Made by a program: the position numbers and the translations under genes. The notes beneath the pieces are model-generated. The model saw only the letters and a program-made list of their open reading frames with translations. It was not told the origin of the DNA and ran no database searches. From the NCBI GenBank assembly GCA_902802805.1, contig CADCNE010000011.1, positions 1 to 55,549 of the forward strand: a stretch of DNA of 55,549 nucleotides, in the 5' to 3' direction. Source of the stretch: an uncultured Eubacteriales bacterium. GTDB taxonomy: Bacteria > Bacillota > Clostridia > Christensenellales > CAG-138. Below are positions 1-8,842 of this stretch, piece by piece; within the stretch, counting starts at the first letter, position 1, and each line of letters starts with the position of its first letter.

Positions 1-2
1 GG

Positions 3-218
3 GCCGTGAAGCTGGTGAAGAACACCATGCCCTACTTCGAACTCCAGGGGAAGAACCTGCTGCGGCTGTGCTTCGGCTGCACCGGCGGCCGCCACCGGTC
101 CGTCTACGCCGCGGAGACCGTGGCTCACCGCCTCCGGGAGGAGGGCATCCCCGTGCGGGTCTACCACCGGGACCTCACGGTGGAGGCGGCGGACATCGAA
201 AGCAGGATGATGCACTGA
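3..218 (+). CDS. rapZ: RapZ family nucleotide-binding protein, C-terminal fragment
   Basis: This is the last 71 codons of a gene that enters from the left edge of the window. The run FGCTGGRHRSVY, followed by a short helix and VRVYHRDL near the stop, is the C-terminal signature of the RapZ/YvcJ family. These are P-loop proteins that bind nucleotides; in E. coli RapZ is an adaptor steering RNase E to the sRNA GlmZ, and in Bacillota the molecular role is less clear. The P-loop domain lies outside the window. The stop codon directly abuts the whiA start with no gap, so the two are probably co-translated. In many Bacillota yvcK sits between rapZ and whiA; it is not present here. Confidence 0.9.
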   Translation, partial: AVKLVKNTMPYFELQGKNLLRLCFGCTGGRHRSVYAAETVAHRLREEGIPVRVYHRDLTVEAADIESRMMH

Positions 219-1154
219 ATGAGCTTTGCTTCGGACATCAAGGATGAAGTGGTCCGCATCCGGGTGCGGGATGGGGCGGTGAAGCTGGCAGAGCTTTCCG
301 GCCTCACCTTTGCCTGCGGGAATTTGAAGCTGGGCCGGAAAAAGGGCATCAGCTACCGGACGGAGAACAGGGAGGTGGGCCGCCATATCGCCGCCCTGGG
401 CACGTCCCTCTATGATCTTGAGGTGGAGATGGAGGAGCGGGTGCGGGAGCATCGCAAGGCCCCCCTGTACGTGGTGAACATGAGCGGCGCGAGGGCCGCC
501 GAGATGCTTTCTGATACCGGCGTCATGGTCACGGACGACGAGGGCATCCACCTTTTATCCCGCCTGCCGGAAGGGCTGGTGAAGGACGACGAAGCCCGCC
601 GGGCCTTCGTGCGGGGGTGCTTCCTGGGCGCGGGCAGCTGCTCCGACCCCCAGGGCGGATACAGCGTGGAGATCCTCTGCCGGACGGAGCCCTTCGCCGC
701 GGAGCTCAGTACCCTGTTGATGGACTACGGCCTCACGGCCCGGTACGCCCTCCGGCGGAACCGGTACGTGGTGTACCTCAAGGAGGGGGACAGCGTCACG
801 GGCTTTTTGGCCCTGATCGGCTCCAACATCGCCGCATTGGATCTTGAAAACGTGCGGGCGGAGAAGGAGACACGGAACTACGTAAATAGGACCACCAACT
901 GCGAGTACGCGAACCTCGACAAGCTGGTGGCCGCCTCCGTGAAGCAGCAGCGGGCCGTCCAGACCATCCTGGAGCACGGCCATTTCCAGCGGCTCCCCAA
1001 AACGTTGAAGGAGGCGGCGGAGCTCAGGCTCAACTACCCCGACGCCAGTTTGCAGGAGCTCGCTGACATGGCGGACATCAAAAAATCGGGCATGAACCAC
1101 CGGCTCACCCGGCTGGTGGAGTACGCCCATGACCTGGAGAATGGTTTAGTATGA
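219..1154 (+). CDS. whiA: DNA-binding protein WhiA
   Basis: A 311-residue protein of the usual WhiA length. The N-terminal two thirds (about 1-215) correspond to the degenerate LAGLIDADG homing-endonuclease fold of WhiA, with GCFLGAGSCSDP around 131-142 matching that family. The C-terminal part (about 220-305) contains the helix-turn-helix, with LQELADMADIKKSGMNHRL as the recognition region. WhiA controls sporulation septation genes in Streptomyces and affects cell division and chromosome segregation in Bacillus. The ATG follows the rapZ stop directly, and the end overlaps the next gene by 4 bp (ATGA), so the gene sits inside a translationally coupled operon. Confidence 0.95.
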   Translation: MSFASDIKDEVVRIRVRDGAVKLAELSGLTFACGNLKLGRKKGISYRTENREVGRHIAALGTSLYDLEVEMEERVREHRKAPLYVVNMSGARAAEMLSDTGVMVTDDEGIHLLSRLPEGLVKDDEARRAFVRGCFLGAGSCSDPQGGYSVEILCRTEPFAAELSTLLMDYGLTARYALRRNRYVVYLKEGDSVTGFLALIGSNIAALDLENVRAEKETRNYVNRTTNCEYANLDKLVAASVKQQRAVQTILEHGHFQRLPKTLKEAAELRLNYPDASLQELADMADIKKSGMNHRLTRLVEYAHDLENGLV

Positions 1155-1888
1155 ACGAGGCGTACAGCGCCTTTGCCGCGGGCTACGACCGCATGATGGG
1201 GGACGTGGACTATGACGGCTGGGCCAACTATATCGACAGCTTTTTGAAGGAGGCGGGGGCCAGGACCGTTCTTGAATGCGCCTGCGGCACGGGCAGCCTC
1301 ACCGTCCGTCTCGCCCGCAGAGGCTACGCCATGACCGGCTCGGACCTCTCGGAGGACATGCTCATGATCGCCCGGCAGAAGGCCCTGGACGCGGGGCTGC
1401 GGTTTTTGCCCTTCGTCTGCCAGGACATGCGGAAGATCGCCCTCCACAAGCCCGTGGACGCGGTCATATCGGCCTGCGACGGAGTGAACTACCTGCTGGA
1501 CGGCGCAGAAAATTTCTTCCGGGCGGCCCATGACGCCCTCAAGCCCGGCGGCCTGCTGCTCTTCGACGTTTCCTCCGCCTACAAGCTGTCCGCCGTATTG
1601 GCGAACAACACCTTCGCCGCCACCGGGGAGGACTGGGCCTACATCTGGGAGAACACCTACCATCCCCGCTTGGATCGGGTGGACATGGCCCTGACGGGCT
1701 TTTTGAAGCAGGGCACAGGCTACGCCCGCTTCGAGGAGCGCCACAGCCAGCGGGCCTACACGGAGGAAGAATTGCGGACAGCCCTCGAAAGCTGTGGCTT
1801 CGGGGACGTCCAGGCCTATGAAGCCTTCACCCGGGAGGCGCCCAGCGCCACAGCGGAGCGGCTTCAATTCGTTGCACGAAAGGAATGA
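1151..1888 (+). CDS. Class I SAM-dependent methyltransferase
   Basis: A 245-residue protein with the Rossmann-type methyltransferase layout. Motif I, VLECACGTGSLT, lies at about residues 40-51, an acidic ribose-binding residue follows in GSDLSEDML, and the motif around DAVISACDGVNYLL corresponds to the motif IV region. Substrate cannot be read from sequence; the closest general type is the small-molecule or SAM-dependent Methyltransf_25 family. It overlaps whiA by 4 bp and hslO by 4 bp (both ATGA), so it is co-transcribed and coupled with them. No unusual features are visible. Confidence 0.85.
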   Translation: MNEAYSAFAAGYDRMMGDVDYDGWANYIDSFLKEAGARTVLECACGTGSLTVRLARRGYAMTGSDLSEDMLMIARQKALDAGLRFLPFVCQDMRKIALHKPVDAVISACDGVNYLLDGAENFFRAAHDALKPGGLLLFDVSSAYKLSAVLANNTFAATGEDWAYIWENTYHPRLDRVDMALTGFLKQGTGYARFEERHSQRAYTEEELRTALESCGFGDVQAYEAFTREAPSATAERLQFVARKE

Positions 1889-2781
1889 ACATGAACGATC
1901 AGATCCTGCAGGGACTTTTAAAGAATAATACCATCCGCTTCGCCGCCGTCACCGGCCATGATCTGGTGGCGGAGGCCCAGCGCATCCACACGTTGAGCCG
2001 CACAGCCACTGCTGCATTGGGCCGGGAGCTCCTGATGGTGGCCATGATGGCAGGCCAGCTCAAGAACGACACCGACTCCGTGTCCGCCATCCTTTCCGGC
2101 GGCGGTCCCGGGGGGAACCTCATCTCGGTGGGCCGCAAGGGGCCCTTCGTGAAGGGCTGCGCCGGGGACCCCACCTATGAATTGCCGCCGAAGCCCAACG
2201 GCAAGCTGGACGTGGGCGGCTACGTGGGCAAGAGCGGCAAGCTCACCGTGGTCCGGGACCTCAGTCTGAAGGAGCCCTACGTGGGCATGTGCCATCTCAT
2301 TTCCGGCGAGGTGGCGGAGGATTTCGCGGAGTATTTCACCGCCTCCGAGCAGCAGCCGAGCCTGGTGTATTTGGGTGTTCGTCTGGAGCCCCTTTCCGGC
2401 CAGGTCCTGGGCGCGGGAGGCCTGCTGGTCCAGCCCCTGCCCGACTGCCCCGAGGAGAACGTGGACTACGTCATGACCAAGGCTCAGGCCATCCCCCATT
2501 TGACGGAGCGTCTTTCCGAGGGCGAGAGCTTGCGGGACATCGTCCTCTCCCTGTTCCCCGAGGGGGACGTATCGTTCACAGACGAGCTCCATCCCGCCTA
2601 CCAGTGCGACTGCAGCCGGGAGCGCATGGAGCGGGCCCTGCTGAGCCTGGGCCGGGAGGAGCTACAAAAGATCATCGAGGAGGACGGCCAGGCGGAGCTT
2701 AGCTGCCACTTCTGTAACAGCAAATATTCATTCGCCAAGGCGGAGCTGGAAAGCCTTCTGCGGGAAGGAGCCCGGGCGTGA
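1885..2781 (+). CDS. hslO: Redox-regulated chaperone Hsp33
   Basis: A 298-residue cytosolic holdase chaperone activated by oxidation. The C-terminal zinc site is intact: CDC (C241, C243) and CHFC (C274, C277) are the four zinc-binding cysteines that form disulfides under oxidative stress and unfold the linker. The N-terminal core contains GGGPGGNLISVG and GYVGKSGKLTVVRDL, typical of Hsp33. Two in-frame ATG codons (1885 and 1891) are possible starts; 1885 gives an ATGA overlap with the preceding methyltransferase gene and was chosen. The stop overlaps the next gene by 4 bp. Confidence 0.95.
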   Translation: MNMNDQILQGLLKNNTIRFAAVTGHDLVAEAQRIHTLSRTATAALGRELLMVAMMAGQLKNDTDSVSAILSGGGPGGNLISVGRKGPFVKGCAGDPTYELPPKPNGKLDVGGYVGKSGKLTVVRDLSLKEPYVGMCHLISGEVAEDFAEYFTASEQQPSLVYLGVRLEPLSGQVLGAGGLLVQPLPDCPEENVDYVMTKAQAIPHLTERLSEGESLRDIVLSLFPEGDVSFTDELHPAYQCDCSRERMERALLSLGREELQKIIEEDGQAELSCHFCNSKYSFAKAELESLLREGARA

Positions 2782-4490
2782 AGCAGGATCGGGACAACAT
2801 CCTCTCCTTCGACCAGGGGGCGGGCTTCTATCTCAAGACCGGCCGCCGCCAGGCGGAGGCGGGGAACCTGGTCAGGGCCCTCGCTCACCTGAGAACGGCC
2901 CACGAGAAGGACCCCGGCAACGCGGAGATCACCATCGCCCTCGCGGAGGTCCTGAACCGCATGCAGCGGTTTGAGGAGAGCATCACCGTCCTTATGGGTC
3001 TCGGGCGTCTCGAGACCCTGCCGCCGGACGGGCTGTTTGGCCTCGCCAGCAACTTCATCGCTCTCGAGGAGTTCGGCCCCGCCCGCATGTGCCTCGAATA
3101 CTACCTCCACCGGGACCCGGAGGGGGCCTACGCCGCCGACGCCGCAGACTATCTGGACCTCATGGACGATACGCCGGAGATGAACTGGCAGCGGGGTCTC
3201 GACGAGGGAGAGGACGTGGACCTGATCGCCCATATCCACTATTCGAAGACCCTCCACGTGTCCTACCGGGACAAGGAGGCCCTGCGGCACCTCTTAGACC
3301 TGGAGGAGCGCTATCCCAAGTCCCTGTGGCTCCAGATGGAGATCGCCCTGTCGGAATACTGCGTGGAAGAGTACGAAGCCTGCGAGCAGCGGCTCTTCAA
3401 CATCCTCAAGGAGGATAAGGACTACGTCCGCGCCCGGTGCCTGCTGGCCCTGCTTCGGCGGGGCGAGGGCAAGAAGCGGGAGGCCCGGGAGATGCTTCGC
3501 TCCATCCCCATCCCCGTGGACGGCACCACCGAGGAGCTGGGGAATCTGAACGTGATGCTCCTCGATGTGGAGGACTATGCCCGGGCGGAGGAGTGCGGCG
3601 AGTGCCTCAGCAGGATCATCCCCTACGACCCCCTGACCCTCCACGAGCTGGGGTATACCAAGTATATGCTGGGCAAAAATCAGGAGGCGGCGGACCTCTA
3701 CCGCCGGATCGTGGAGATGGACCCCCACGACACCGTGGCCAGCTGGTATCTCGCCGCGGCCCAGGCGGAGCCGGACCCCAAGAAGGGCGGCAAGGGCTGG
3801 ACCGTCCAGTACGACGTGCCCTACCGAGTGGCCGTGGAGCGGCTGCGGCTTATCGGCGACGTCTTCGCCAAAGGCCCAGAATTTCTGAAGAAGCGCTGGA
3901 CGGAGGACGGGGAGTACCGGGACCTGGTGGCCTGGGCCCTGTTTTCGCCCCTGGCGCCCGATAAGCACGGCATCCTCACCATCCTCGCCGTGGTGGCCGA
4001 TGCTGAGGCGGAGCGGCTGCTGCGGGAGTTTCTGCTCCGGTCCGATCAGTCCGATGAAAACAAGCAGATCGCTTTCGGCGCTCTCCACACCTACGACGGG
4101 GCGGAGCCCAACGCCATGTTCTACAACGGTCTCTGGCAGTTCGGGGAGGTCATCCACGCCACCCTGCCGGCGGACCTGCCCAAGGCCTACATGAAGGTGT
4201 TCCAGCGGCTCTCCCGGTGCGCGGAGGCCATCTCCTGCCCGGAGCGGACGGCGGAGCTCAGTCAGCGGGCCTTCTACTTCTTCGTCCTCGCCCAGCAGGG
4301 CAATTATCGGCGCATCTCGCCCACCCAGGAGGACGCCTTCGTGGCCGCCTTTGTGTGCATGGCGATCCACTTCCAGGAGCAGGACATCCGGGAGGAGGAC
4401 CTGTGCGAGGCTTACGACATCACCGCCCGGCGGCTGAACAACGCCCTCAAGATCATCTTTGCCACACTGGAGGAGGGGAACCGGAAATGA
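2778..4490 (+). CDS. Tetratricopeptide repeat protein of unknown function
   Basis: A 570-residue soluble protein starting at GTG 2778, which overlaps the hslO stop by 4 bp. Several TPR-like helical pairs can be seen: AGNLVRALAHLRTAHEKDPG near residue 25, a second set around RFEESITVLMGLGRL, and LHELGYTKYMLGKNQEAADL near residue 290, spaced by acidic helical stretches. No signal peptide or membrane segment is visible. The C-terminal 200 residues are helical without a recognised family. TPR proteins are scaffolds for protein contacts, so a partner among the neighbouring operon products is possible, but no function can be assigned. It overlaps the RNA methyltransferase gene downstream by 4 bp. 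Confidence 0.75.
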   Translation: MKQDRDNILSFDQGAGFYLKTGRRQAEAGNLVRALAHLRTAHEKDPGNAEITIALAEVLNRMQRFEESITVLMGLGRLETLPPDGLFGLASNFIALEEFGPARMCLEYYLHRDPEGAYAADAADYLDLMDDTPEMNWQRGLDEGEDVDLIAHIHYSKTLHVSYRDKEALRHLLDLEERYPKSLWLQMEIALSEYCVEEYEACEQRLFNILKEDKDYVRARCLLALLRRGEGKKREAREMLRSIPIPVDGTTEELGNLNVMLLDVEDYARAEECGECLSRIIPYDPLTLHELGYTKYMLGKNQEAADLYRRIVEMDPHDTVASWYLAAAQAEPDPKKGGKGWTVQYDVPYRVAVERLRLIGDVFAKGPEFLKKRWTEDGEYRDLVAWALFSPLAPDKHGILTILAVVADAEAERLLREFLLRSDQSDENKQIAFGALHTYDGAEPNAMFYNGLWQFGEVIHATLPADLPKAYMKVFQRLSRCAEAISCPERTAELSQRAFYFFVLAQQGNYRRISPTQEDAFVAAFVCMAIHFQEQDIREEDLCEAYDITARRLNNALKIIFATLEEGNRK

Positions 4491-5608
4491 GATTCATCGC
4501 CACCACCAAGCTGGGGCTGGAGAGCGTCACCGCTTTCCAGCTCAAGAAGATGGACCTGAACGACGTCCAGAACGCCGACGCAAATGTAAGTTTTTCCGGT
4601 TCTTTCGAGGACATGGCCCGAGCGCTCCTGTACCTCAGGACCGCTGAGCGGCTGCTCCTCGAGGTGGGCAGCTTCGAGGCCGCCACCTTTGAAGCCCTCT
4701 TTGAAGGCGTCAAGGCCATCGACTGGAAGCCCTATCTCACTCCCCACAGCCGCATCCACGTGAACGGCAAGAGCGCCAAGAGCACCCTGTTCTCCGTGTC
4801 CGACTGCCAGAGCATCGCGAAGAAGGCCATCGTGGAGAGCCTGAAGGCCGCCTACCATACGGACCGCATCATAGAGGACGGGGCGGAGGTCATCGTGGAG
4901 GTGGGCCTCCTCCGGGACAAGGTCACCGTGGCCCTGGACTGCTGCGGGGCGGGCCTCTCCCGCCGCGGGTATCGGACCTACAATGTGGCCGCGCCTTTGA
5001 GCGAGACTTTAGGCGCGGGGCTCGTCCTCCTGAGCCGCTACTGGCCGGACATGCCCTTCATCGACCCCATGTGCGGCAGCGGCACCATGCCCATCGAGGC
5101 GGCCATGATCGGCAATAACAAGGCCCCCTCCCTGAACCGGCGCTTCGCCGCGGAGGACTGGCCCTTCCTGGACGGCTCCCTCTTTTATTACGCCCGGCAG
5201 CGGGCCAGGGACGAGGAGCGGCATGACGAGCTGCCCGTCTTCGGCTACGACATCGACGAGCGGTCCGTGGCCGTCGCCCGTCGTCACGCCGAGAAGGCGG
5301 GGGTGAAGGTCCATTGGGAGGTCCGCCCGGTCCAAAAGCTCACCACCCCCTATGAAAAGGGGCTCCTTCTTTGCAACCCGCCCTACGGGGAACGGATGCT
5401 CACCGGCAAGGAGGCGGCGGACCTCTACCGGGACATGCGCCGGGTCTTTGACGGCCTTCCCGGCTGGAACGTGGGCATCATCTCCGCCATGGACAGCTTT
5501 GAAAAGGTCTATGGGAAACGCGCCGACAAGCGCCGCAAGCTCAGCAACGGCGGCATGCCCTGCACCTTCTATCAATACTTCCCCCAGCGATTCCGAAAAG
5601 ACGAATGA
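4487..5608 (+). CDS. THUMP-domain class I RNA methyltransferase (RlmL N-terminal/YpsC type)
   Basis: A 373-residue protein. The N-terminal part (about 1-160) matches the ferredoxin-like plus THUMP RNA-binding region, and the C-terminal half is the UPF0020 methylase with motif I DPMCGSGTMPIEAA near residue 193 and the catalytic NPPYGERM near residue 296. The NPPY tetrad points to N-methylation of a nucleobase, and the family includes the 23S rRNA m2G methyltransferases (RlmL; Bacillus YpsC). The ATG at 4487 overlaps the TPR gene stop by 4 bp. The frame is open far upstream, but only this start gives the canonical N-terminus MRFIATTKLGLE. An intrinsic terminator follows 8 bp after the stop and closes the operon. 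Confidence 0.9.
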   Translation: MRFIATTKLGLESVTAFQLKKMDLNDVQNADANVSFSGSFEDMARALLYLRTAERLLLEVGSFEAATFEALFEGVKAIDWKPYLTPHSRIHVNGKSAKSTLFSVSDCQSIAKKAIVESLKAAYHTDRIIEDGAEVIVEVGLLRDKVTVALDCCGAGLSRRGYRTYNVAAPLSETLGAGLVLLSRYWPDMPFIDPMCGSGTMPIEAAMIGNNKAPSLNRRFAAEDWPFLDGSLFYYARQRARDEERHDELPVFGYDIDERSVAVARRHAEKAGVKVHWEVRPVQKLTTPYEKGLLLCNPPYGERMLTGKEAADLYRDMRRVFDGLPGWNVGIISAMDSFEKVYGKRADKRRKLSNGGMPCTFYQYFPQRFRKDE

Positions 5609-5615
5609 TCCCATC

Positions 5616-5639
5616 AAAAGCGCCCCGCGGCGCTTTTTT
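5616..5639 (+). terminator. Rho-independent terminator of the rapZ-whiA-hslO operon
   Basis: A perfect 9-bp stem AAAAGCGCC/GGCGCTTTT (5616-5624 with 5629-5637) with a CCGC loop runs into a T tract. It lies 8 bp after the RNA methyltransferase stop. Confidence 0.9.
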
Positions 5640-5769
5640 CTTGCGTAAAAAGCGGATAAGTAATAATTCGTGTCAGGTTTTTGACAGCATGGCCCGGCGA
5701 AAGGCGATACAATATCCATGTTGAAGATTTGTACCATCAGAGAATGTGGACCTTGTGAAGGAGGACAGT

Positions 5770-7277
5770 ATGAACGAGTTCGTATTTGAAGACAAGCGGC
5801 CCATCGTGGAGACCAAACAGGGGAAGCTCCGGGGCGTGACCTACGGCGACGTGAACATCTTCATGGGCATCGACTACGCCCGGGCAAAGCGCTTCCATAT
5901 GCCGGAGGAGATCGAGCCCTGGACCGGCGTCAAGAATGCCTACCAGCACGGCCCCGTAGCCATGCAGGTGCTGGAGACCAACCCCTTCTTCTACTATCGG
6001 GGCCTCCATATGCTGGAAAAGGAGAGCGAGAACTGCCAGAACCTGAACATCTGGGCCCCCAAGTGCGCCCCGGGGGAGAAGAAGCCCGTGTTCGTCTGGA
6101 TACACGGCGGCGGCTTCTTCGGCGGCAACGCCTTCGAGGAGATCTCCTTCGACGGCTTCCGCGTGGCTCACTACGGGGACGTGATCTTCGTGTCCATCAA
6201 CCACCGGCTGAACGTCATCGCCCACCTCAATTTAGAGGACTACGGCGAGGAGTTCTGGAACTCCGGCAACGTGGGCATCGCGGACCTGGTGGTGGCTATG
6301 AACTGGATACATGACAACATCGCGGCCTTCGGCGGCGACCCGGAGAACGTGACCATCTGCGGCCACTCCGGCGGCGGCGGGAAGGTCCAGTGCCTCTATC
6401 AGCTCAAGGACGCTGCCCACACCTTCCAGCGGGGCATCGTCCTGAGCGGCGCTCGGGCCGGCACCGGCTCCCCCTGCGACACCCGGGAGAACAGCCGCAA
6501 GACCGCCCGGGAGATCTTGGACGTGCTGGGCATCACCAAGGAGAACATCGAGAAGATCTACGAGGTGCCCTATCGGCAGCTCGCCGACGCCGCCCTCAAG
6601 GCCTCCAACCCCTTCGCCTTCTCGCCCATCGAGAACGACTATTTCCCCGGCTTCCCGGCGCTGACCAGGCTCATGCCCTTCTCCGCCCACAAGCCCATCA
6701 TCTACAGCTCCGTCCTCGCCGAGATGCCCACCTGCAAGCTCACCGCCGAGGAGAAGGAAGTTATGACCGAGGCGGACAAGATCAACTACCTCCGGGGCTT
6801 CTTCCCCGAGAAGGCGGACGAGCTCATGGAGCTGTTCCGCGCCGCCTACCCGGACCACGACATTCTGGACCTTGCCTACATGAACTCCGGCTACCGCATC
6901 GCGGCGGAGCGATCCGCCCGGGTGCATCTTGAAGCGGGCTGTGAGGACGTGTGGCTCCTGCATCCGGCCTACACCGTGCCGGAGGACGGGAGGTGGGCTA
7001 CATCTTTATGAACGAGGATAAGGTCCTGGTGCTCAACGACGCGGAGAACGGACAGAAGTACGCCAATGCCCTCAGCACCCTGGTCCTGAACTACACCAAG
7101 ACCGGCGACCCCAACAACCAGTACCTGCCGGAATGGAAGAAGGCCACCCTGCAGGATAACTACACCATGATCATCGACAAAGAGTGCCGCTGCGTCGCTC
7201 ACCACGACGACGCCCTGGTGGACCTCCACTACCAGTACGCGCCCAAGTTCGTCCCGCCGTTTATGAAGAAGAAGTAA
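5770..7277 (+). pseudogene. Carboxylesterase type B, broken near the C-terminus
   Basis: The first frame (from ATG 5770, which has AAGGAGG at 5758-5764) encodes an alpha/beta hydrolase of the carboxylesterase B family: WIHGGGFFGGN forms the oxyanion hole and GHSGGG carries the nucleophile Ser200. The frame runs into a stop at 7011, while the family C-terminus (GYIFMNEDKV, then NYTKTGDPNNQYLPEWKKAT) continues in another frame to 7277. The junction is near 6985-6995. The segment expected there, which carries the catalytic His in a WHxxE/HGxE motif, is absent, so this is a short deletion with a frameshift and not a single-base slip. No signal peptide is seen. Either the gene is decayed or the assembly lost a few dozen bases. 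A GTG at 5746 is in frame but has no ribosome-binding site. Confidence 0.8.
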
Positions 7278-7295
7278 GCATAGCGACCAGCAGAC

Positions 7296-7329
7296 AAAGC
7301 CTCTTTTGCTGCGGCAGGAGAGGCTTTTT
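7296..7329 (+). terminator. Rho-independent terminator after the carboxylesterase
   Basis: Stem AAAGCCTCT/AGAGGCTTT (7296-7304 with 7319-7327) around a 14-nt loop, followed by T residues, 18 bp after the stop. Confidence 0.85.
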
Positions 7330-7352
7330 GCGTGGATTCGCTGTTTGTGGGG

Positions 7353-7381
7353 AGGACAAAGAGGCCGTCCTGTGGTATGCT
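7353..7381 (+). promoter_or_regulatory. Possible promoter of the XRE regulator gene
   Basis: AGGACA (7353-7358), 17-bp spacer, TATGCT (7376-7381), then AGGAGG at 7396-7401 before ATG 7409. The -35 match is only 4 of 6. Confidence 0.4.
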
Positions 7382-7408
7382 GTAGCCACCAAACAGGAGG
7401 GATGACGT

Positions 7409-8710
7409 ATGGACATGACGCGCATCGGCGCTTTTCTGGCGGAGCTGCGGAAGGAACGGGGCCTCACCCAGGAGGAGTTGGGGGAGGCGCTGGGCGTTTC
7501 CAACAAGACCGTTTCCCGCTGGGAGACCGGGACGTATCTGCCCCCGGTGGAGATGCTCCAGCAGCTCAGCGACCGCTACGGCGTGTCCATCAACGAGCTG
7601 TTGAGCGGGGAGCGGCTCACGGCGGAAAGCTACCGGGAGAAGGCGGAGGAGAACATCAAGTCGGCCCTTTCGGAGAGCCCCTTCACCGTGGAGGAACGGC
7701 TGGATTTCTTCAAAAAGAAGTGGCGGAAGGACAACGTGCTCACCATGGTCTGCTGTGCTGTCTGCTGGCTGGTGATACTCCTGGCCCTGGAGTATAAGGG
7801 CGTGAACATCTTTCTCATCGCGTTTACGGCTGGCCTCCTGCTGGTGGCCTTCTATGTGGTGCTGTATAACCGCATGATGGCCTATGCGGAGAGCCGGGTG
7901 TTTGACAAGGTCATCCGAAAGATGGACCCCGAATGGGAAGCGGGCATGGCGGAACAGCGGCAGGATCGCTGGCGGCCCCGGGGCGGGTTTTGGATGGCGG
8001 TGCTGATCTGCCTGGGGTTCGTGAGCGCCGAGTATATGGCGCAGGGGTTCGCCCAGGAGCCCGCGATCCGTCTGCTGCTGGACATCCTGCTGCGCCTTGG
8101 TTTTGGCTTGGTGACGCTGTGGATCCTGGTGAAGTATTTCGACAAGGGCAACTATAAAGAGATCCTTCACACGCGAAACGTGGGCTCTGCTTTATTGGCG
8201 GGCGGCGGCGTGATCATTTTTCTGTTGGTGGAGATCGTGGTGCTGTTCACCGGGACCCCCACAGACTATTGGAGCGCATGGCGGAGAGAAGTCCCCTGGA
8301 ACCTGATCATTGAACAGCTTATGGGGCAGCAGTTCACAGACGCCTTTTTCACGGAGCTGCTATTTGCGCTCCTGCTGGAGGGGTATTATCGGCAGGGGGA
8401 GCGGAGCGGAAAGCGGCGGCTGCTCTACGGCTTGCTTTGCGGCGGGGTCTATGGTGCAACGACACTGTTGGGATTGAATCAGTCCTCTCTTCTGTTCATG
8501 GGCGTGTTCGGTCTCGCCATGGCGGCGGTGTATCTCCATTCCCACAACATTCTTGTACCCATCCTGCTCCACTTTTTACAGAGCGTTATGGGGCATCTCG
8601 CTCCCTATGAAATGGAACAGCTCATTTCCAAAATGCCGCTTCAGGCGGTGTTCCTTGTGGTTTTAGCGGGGTGGGCGGTGGCGTTTCTGCTGCTGCCGGA
8701 AAGGGAATAA
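7409..8710 (+). CDS. XRE-family regulator fused to a multi-pass membrane domain
   Basis: A 433-residue protein. Residues 1-65 are a Cro/C1-type helix-turn-helix (RKERGLTQEELGEALGV, NKTVSRWETGTYLPP). After a linker come about eight hydrophobic segments, beginning with VCCAVCWLVILLALEY near residue 115. The C-terminal third resembles the CPBP (Abi/CAAX) fold: LEGYYRQG occupies the place of the EExxxR motif and NILVPILLHFLQSV the last histidine motif, but one Glu of the EE pair and the middle His are missing. It is therefore probably an inactive CPBP-like membrane sensor tethering a DNA-binding domain, by inference. It stands alone between a terminator and a repeat region. Confidence 0.75.
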   Translation: MDMTRIGAFLAELRKERGLTQEELGEALGVSNKTVSRWETGTYLPPVEMLQQLSDRYGVSINELLSGERLTAESYREKAEENIKSALSESPFTVEERLDFFKKKWRKDNVLTMVCCAVCWLVILLALEYKGVNIFLIAFTAGLLLVAFYVVLYNRMMAYAESRVFDKVIRKMDPEWEAGMAEQRQDRWRPRGGFWMAVLICLGFVSAEYMAQGFAQEPAIRLLLDILLRLGFGLVTLWILVKYFDKGNYKEILHTRNVGSALLAGGGVIIFLLVEIVVLFTGTPTDYWSAWRREVPWNLIIEQLMGQQFTDAFFTELLFALLLEGYYRQGERSGKRRLLYGLLCGGVYGATTLLGLNQSSLLFMGVFGLAMAAVYLHSHNILVPILLHFLQSVMGHLAPYEMEQLISKMPLQAVFLVVLAGWAVAFLLLPERE

Positions 8711-8711
8711 G

Positions 8712-8819
8712 CCTTCCCCCAAAGCAACGCTTAACGTTGCAGGGAAGAGGGGACCGCATGCGCGTTATTCATGCCTTCCCCTTCGGGGGAAGGGGGACCG
8801 CTTGCGGTGGATGAGGGGT
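8712..8819 (+). repeat. Two degenerate copies of a GC-rich intergenic repeat
   Basis: Two related blocks start at 8712 and 8774. Each has the form CCTTCCCC, inner hairpin, GGGAAG, then GGGGACCGC. The first has GCAACG/CGTTGC as its inner stem; the second is the near-perfect palindrome CTTCCCCTTCGGGGGAAG. They resemble the short palindromic intergenic repeats common in gut Clostridia. No ORF is convincing here. Confidence 0.6.
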
Positions 8820-8842
8820 ATTTGTTTGAGCGGTGGCGCAAT

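Noticed and set aside
4217-4486. Upstream extension of the THUMP methyltransferase frame to 4217
   Set aside because: It overlaps the TPR gene in another frame, and the protein family starts at MRFIATTKLG.
5681-5713. TTGACA (5681-5686) and TACAAT (5708-5713) as a promoter for the carboxylesterase
   Set aside because: The spacer is 21 bp, too long for a usual sigma-A promoter, and no better pair was found.
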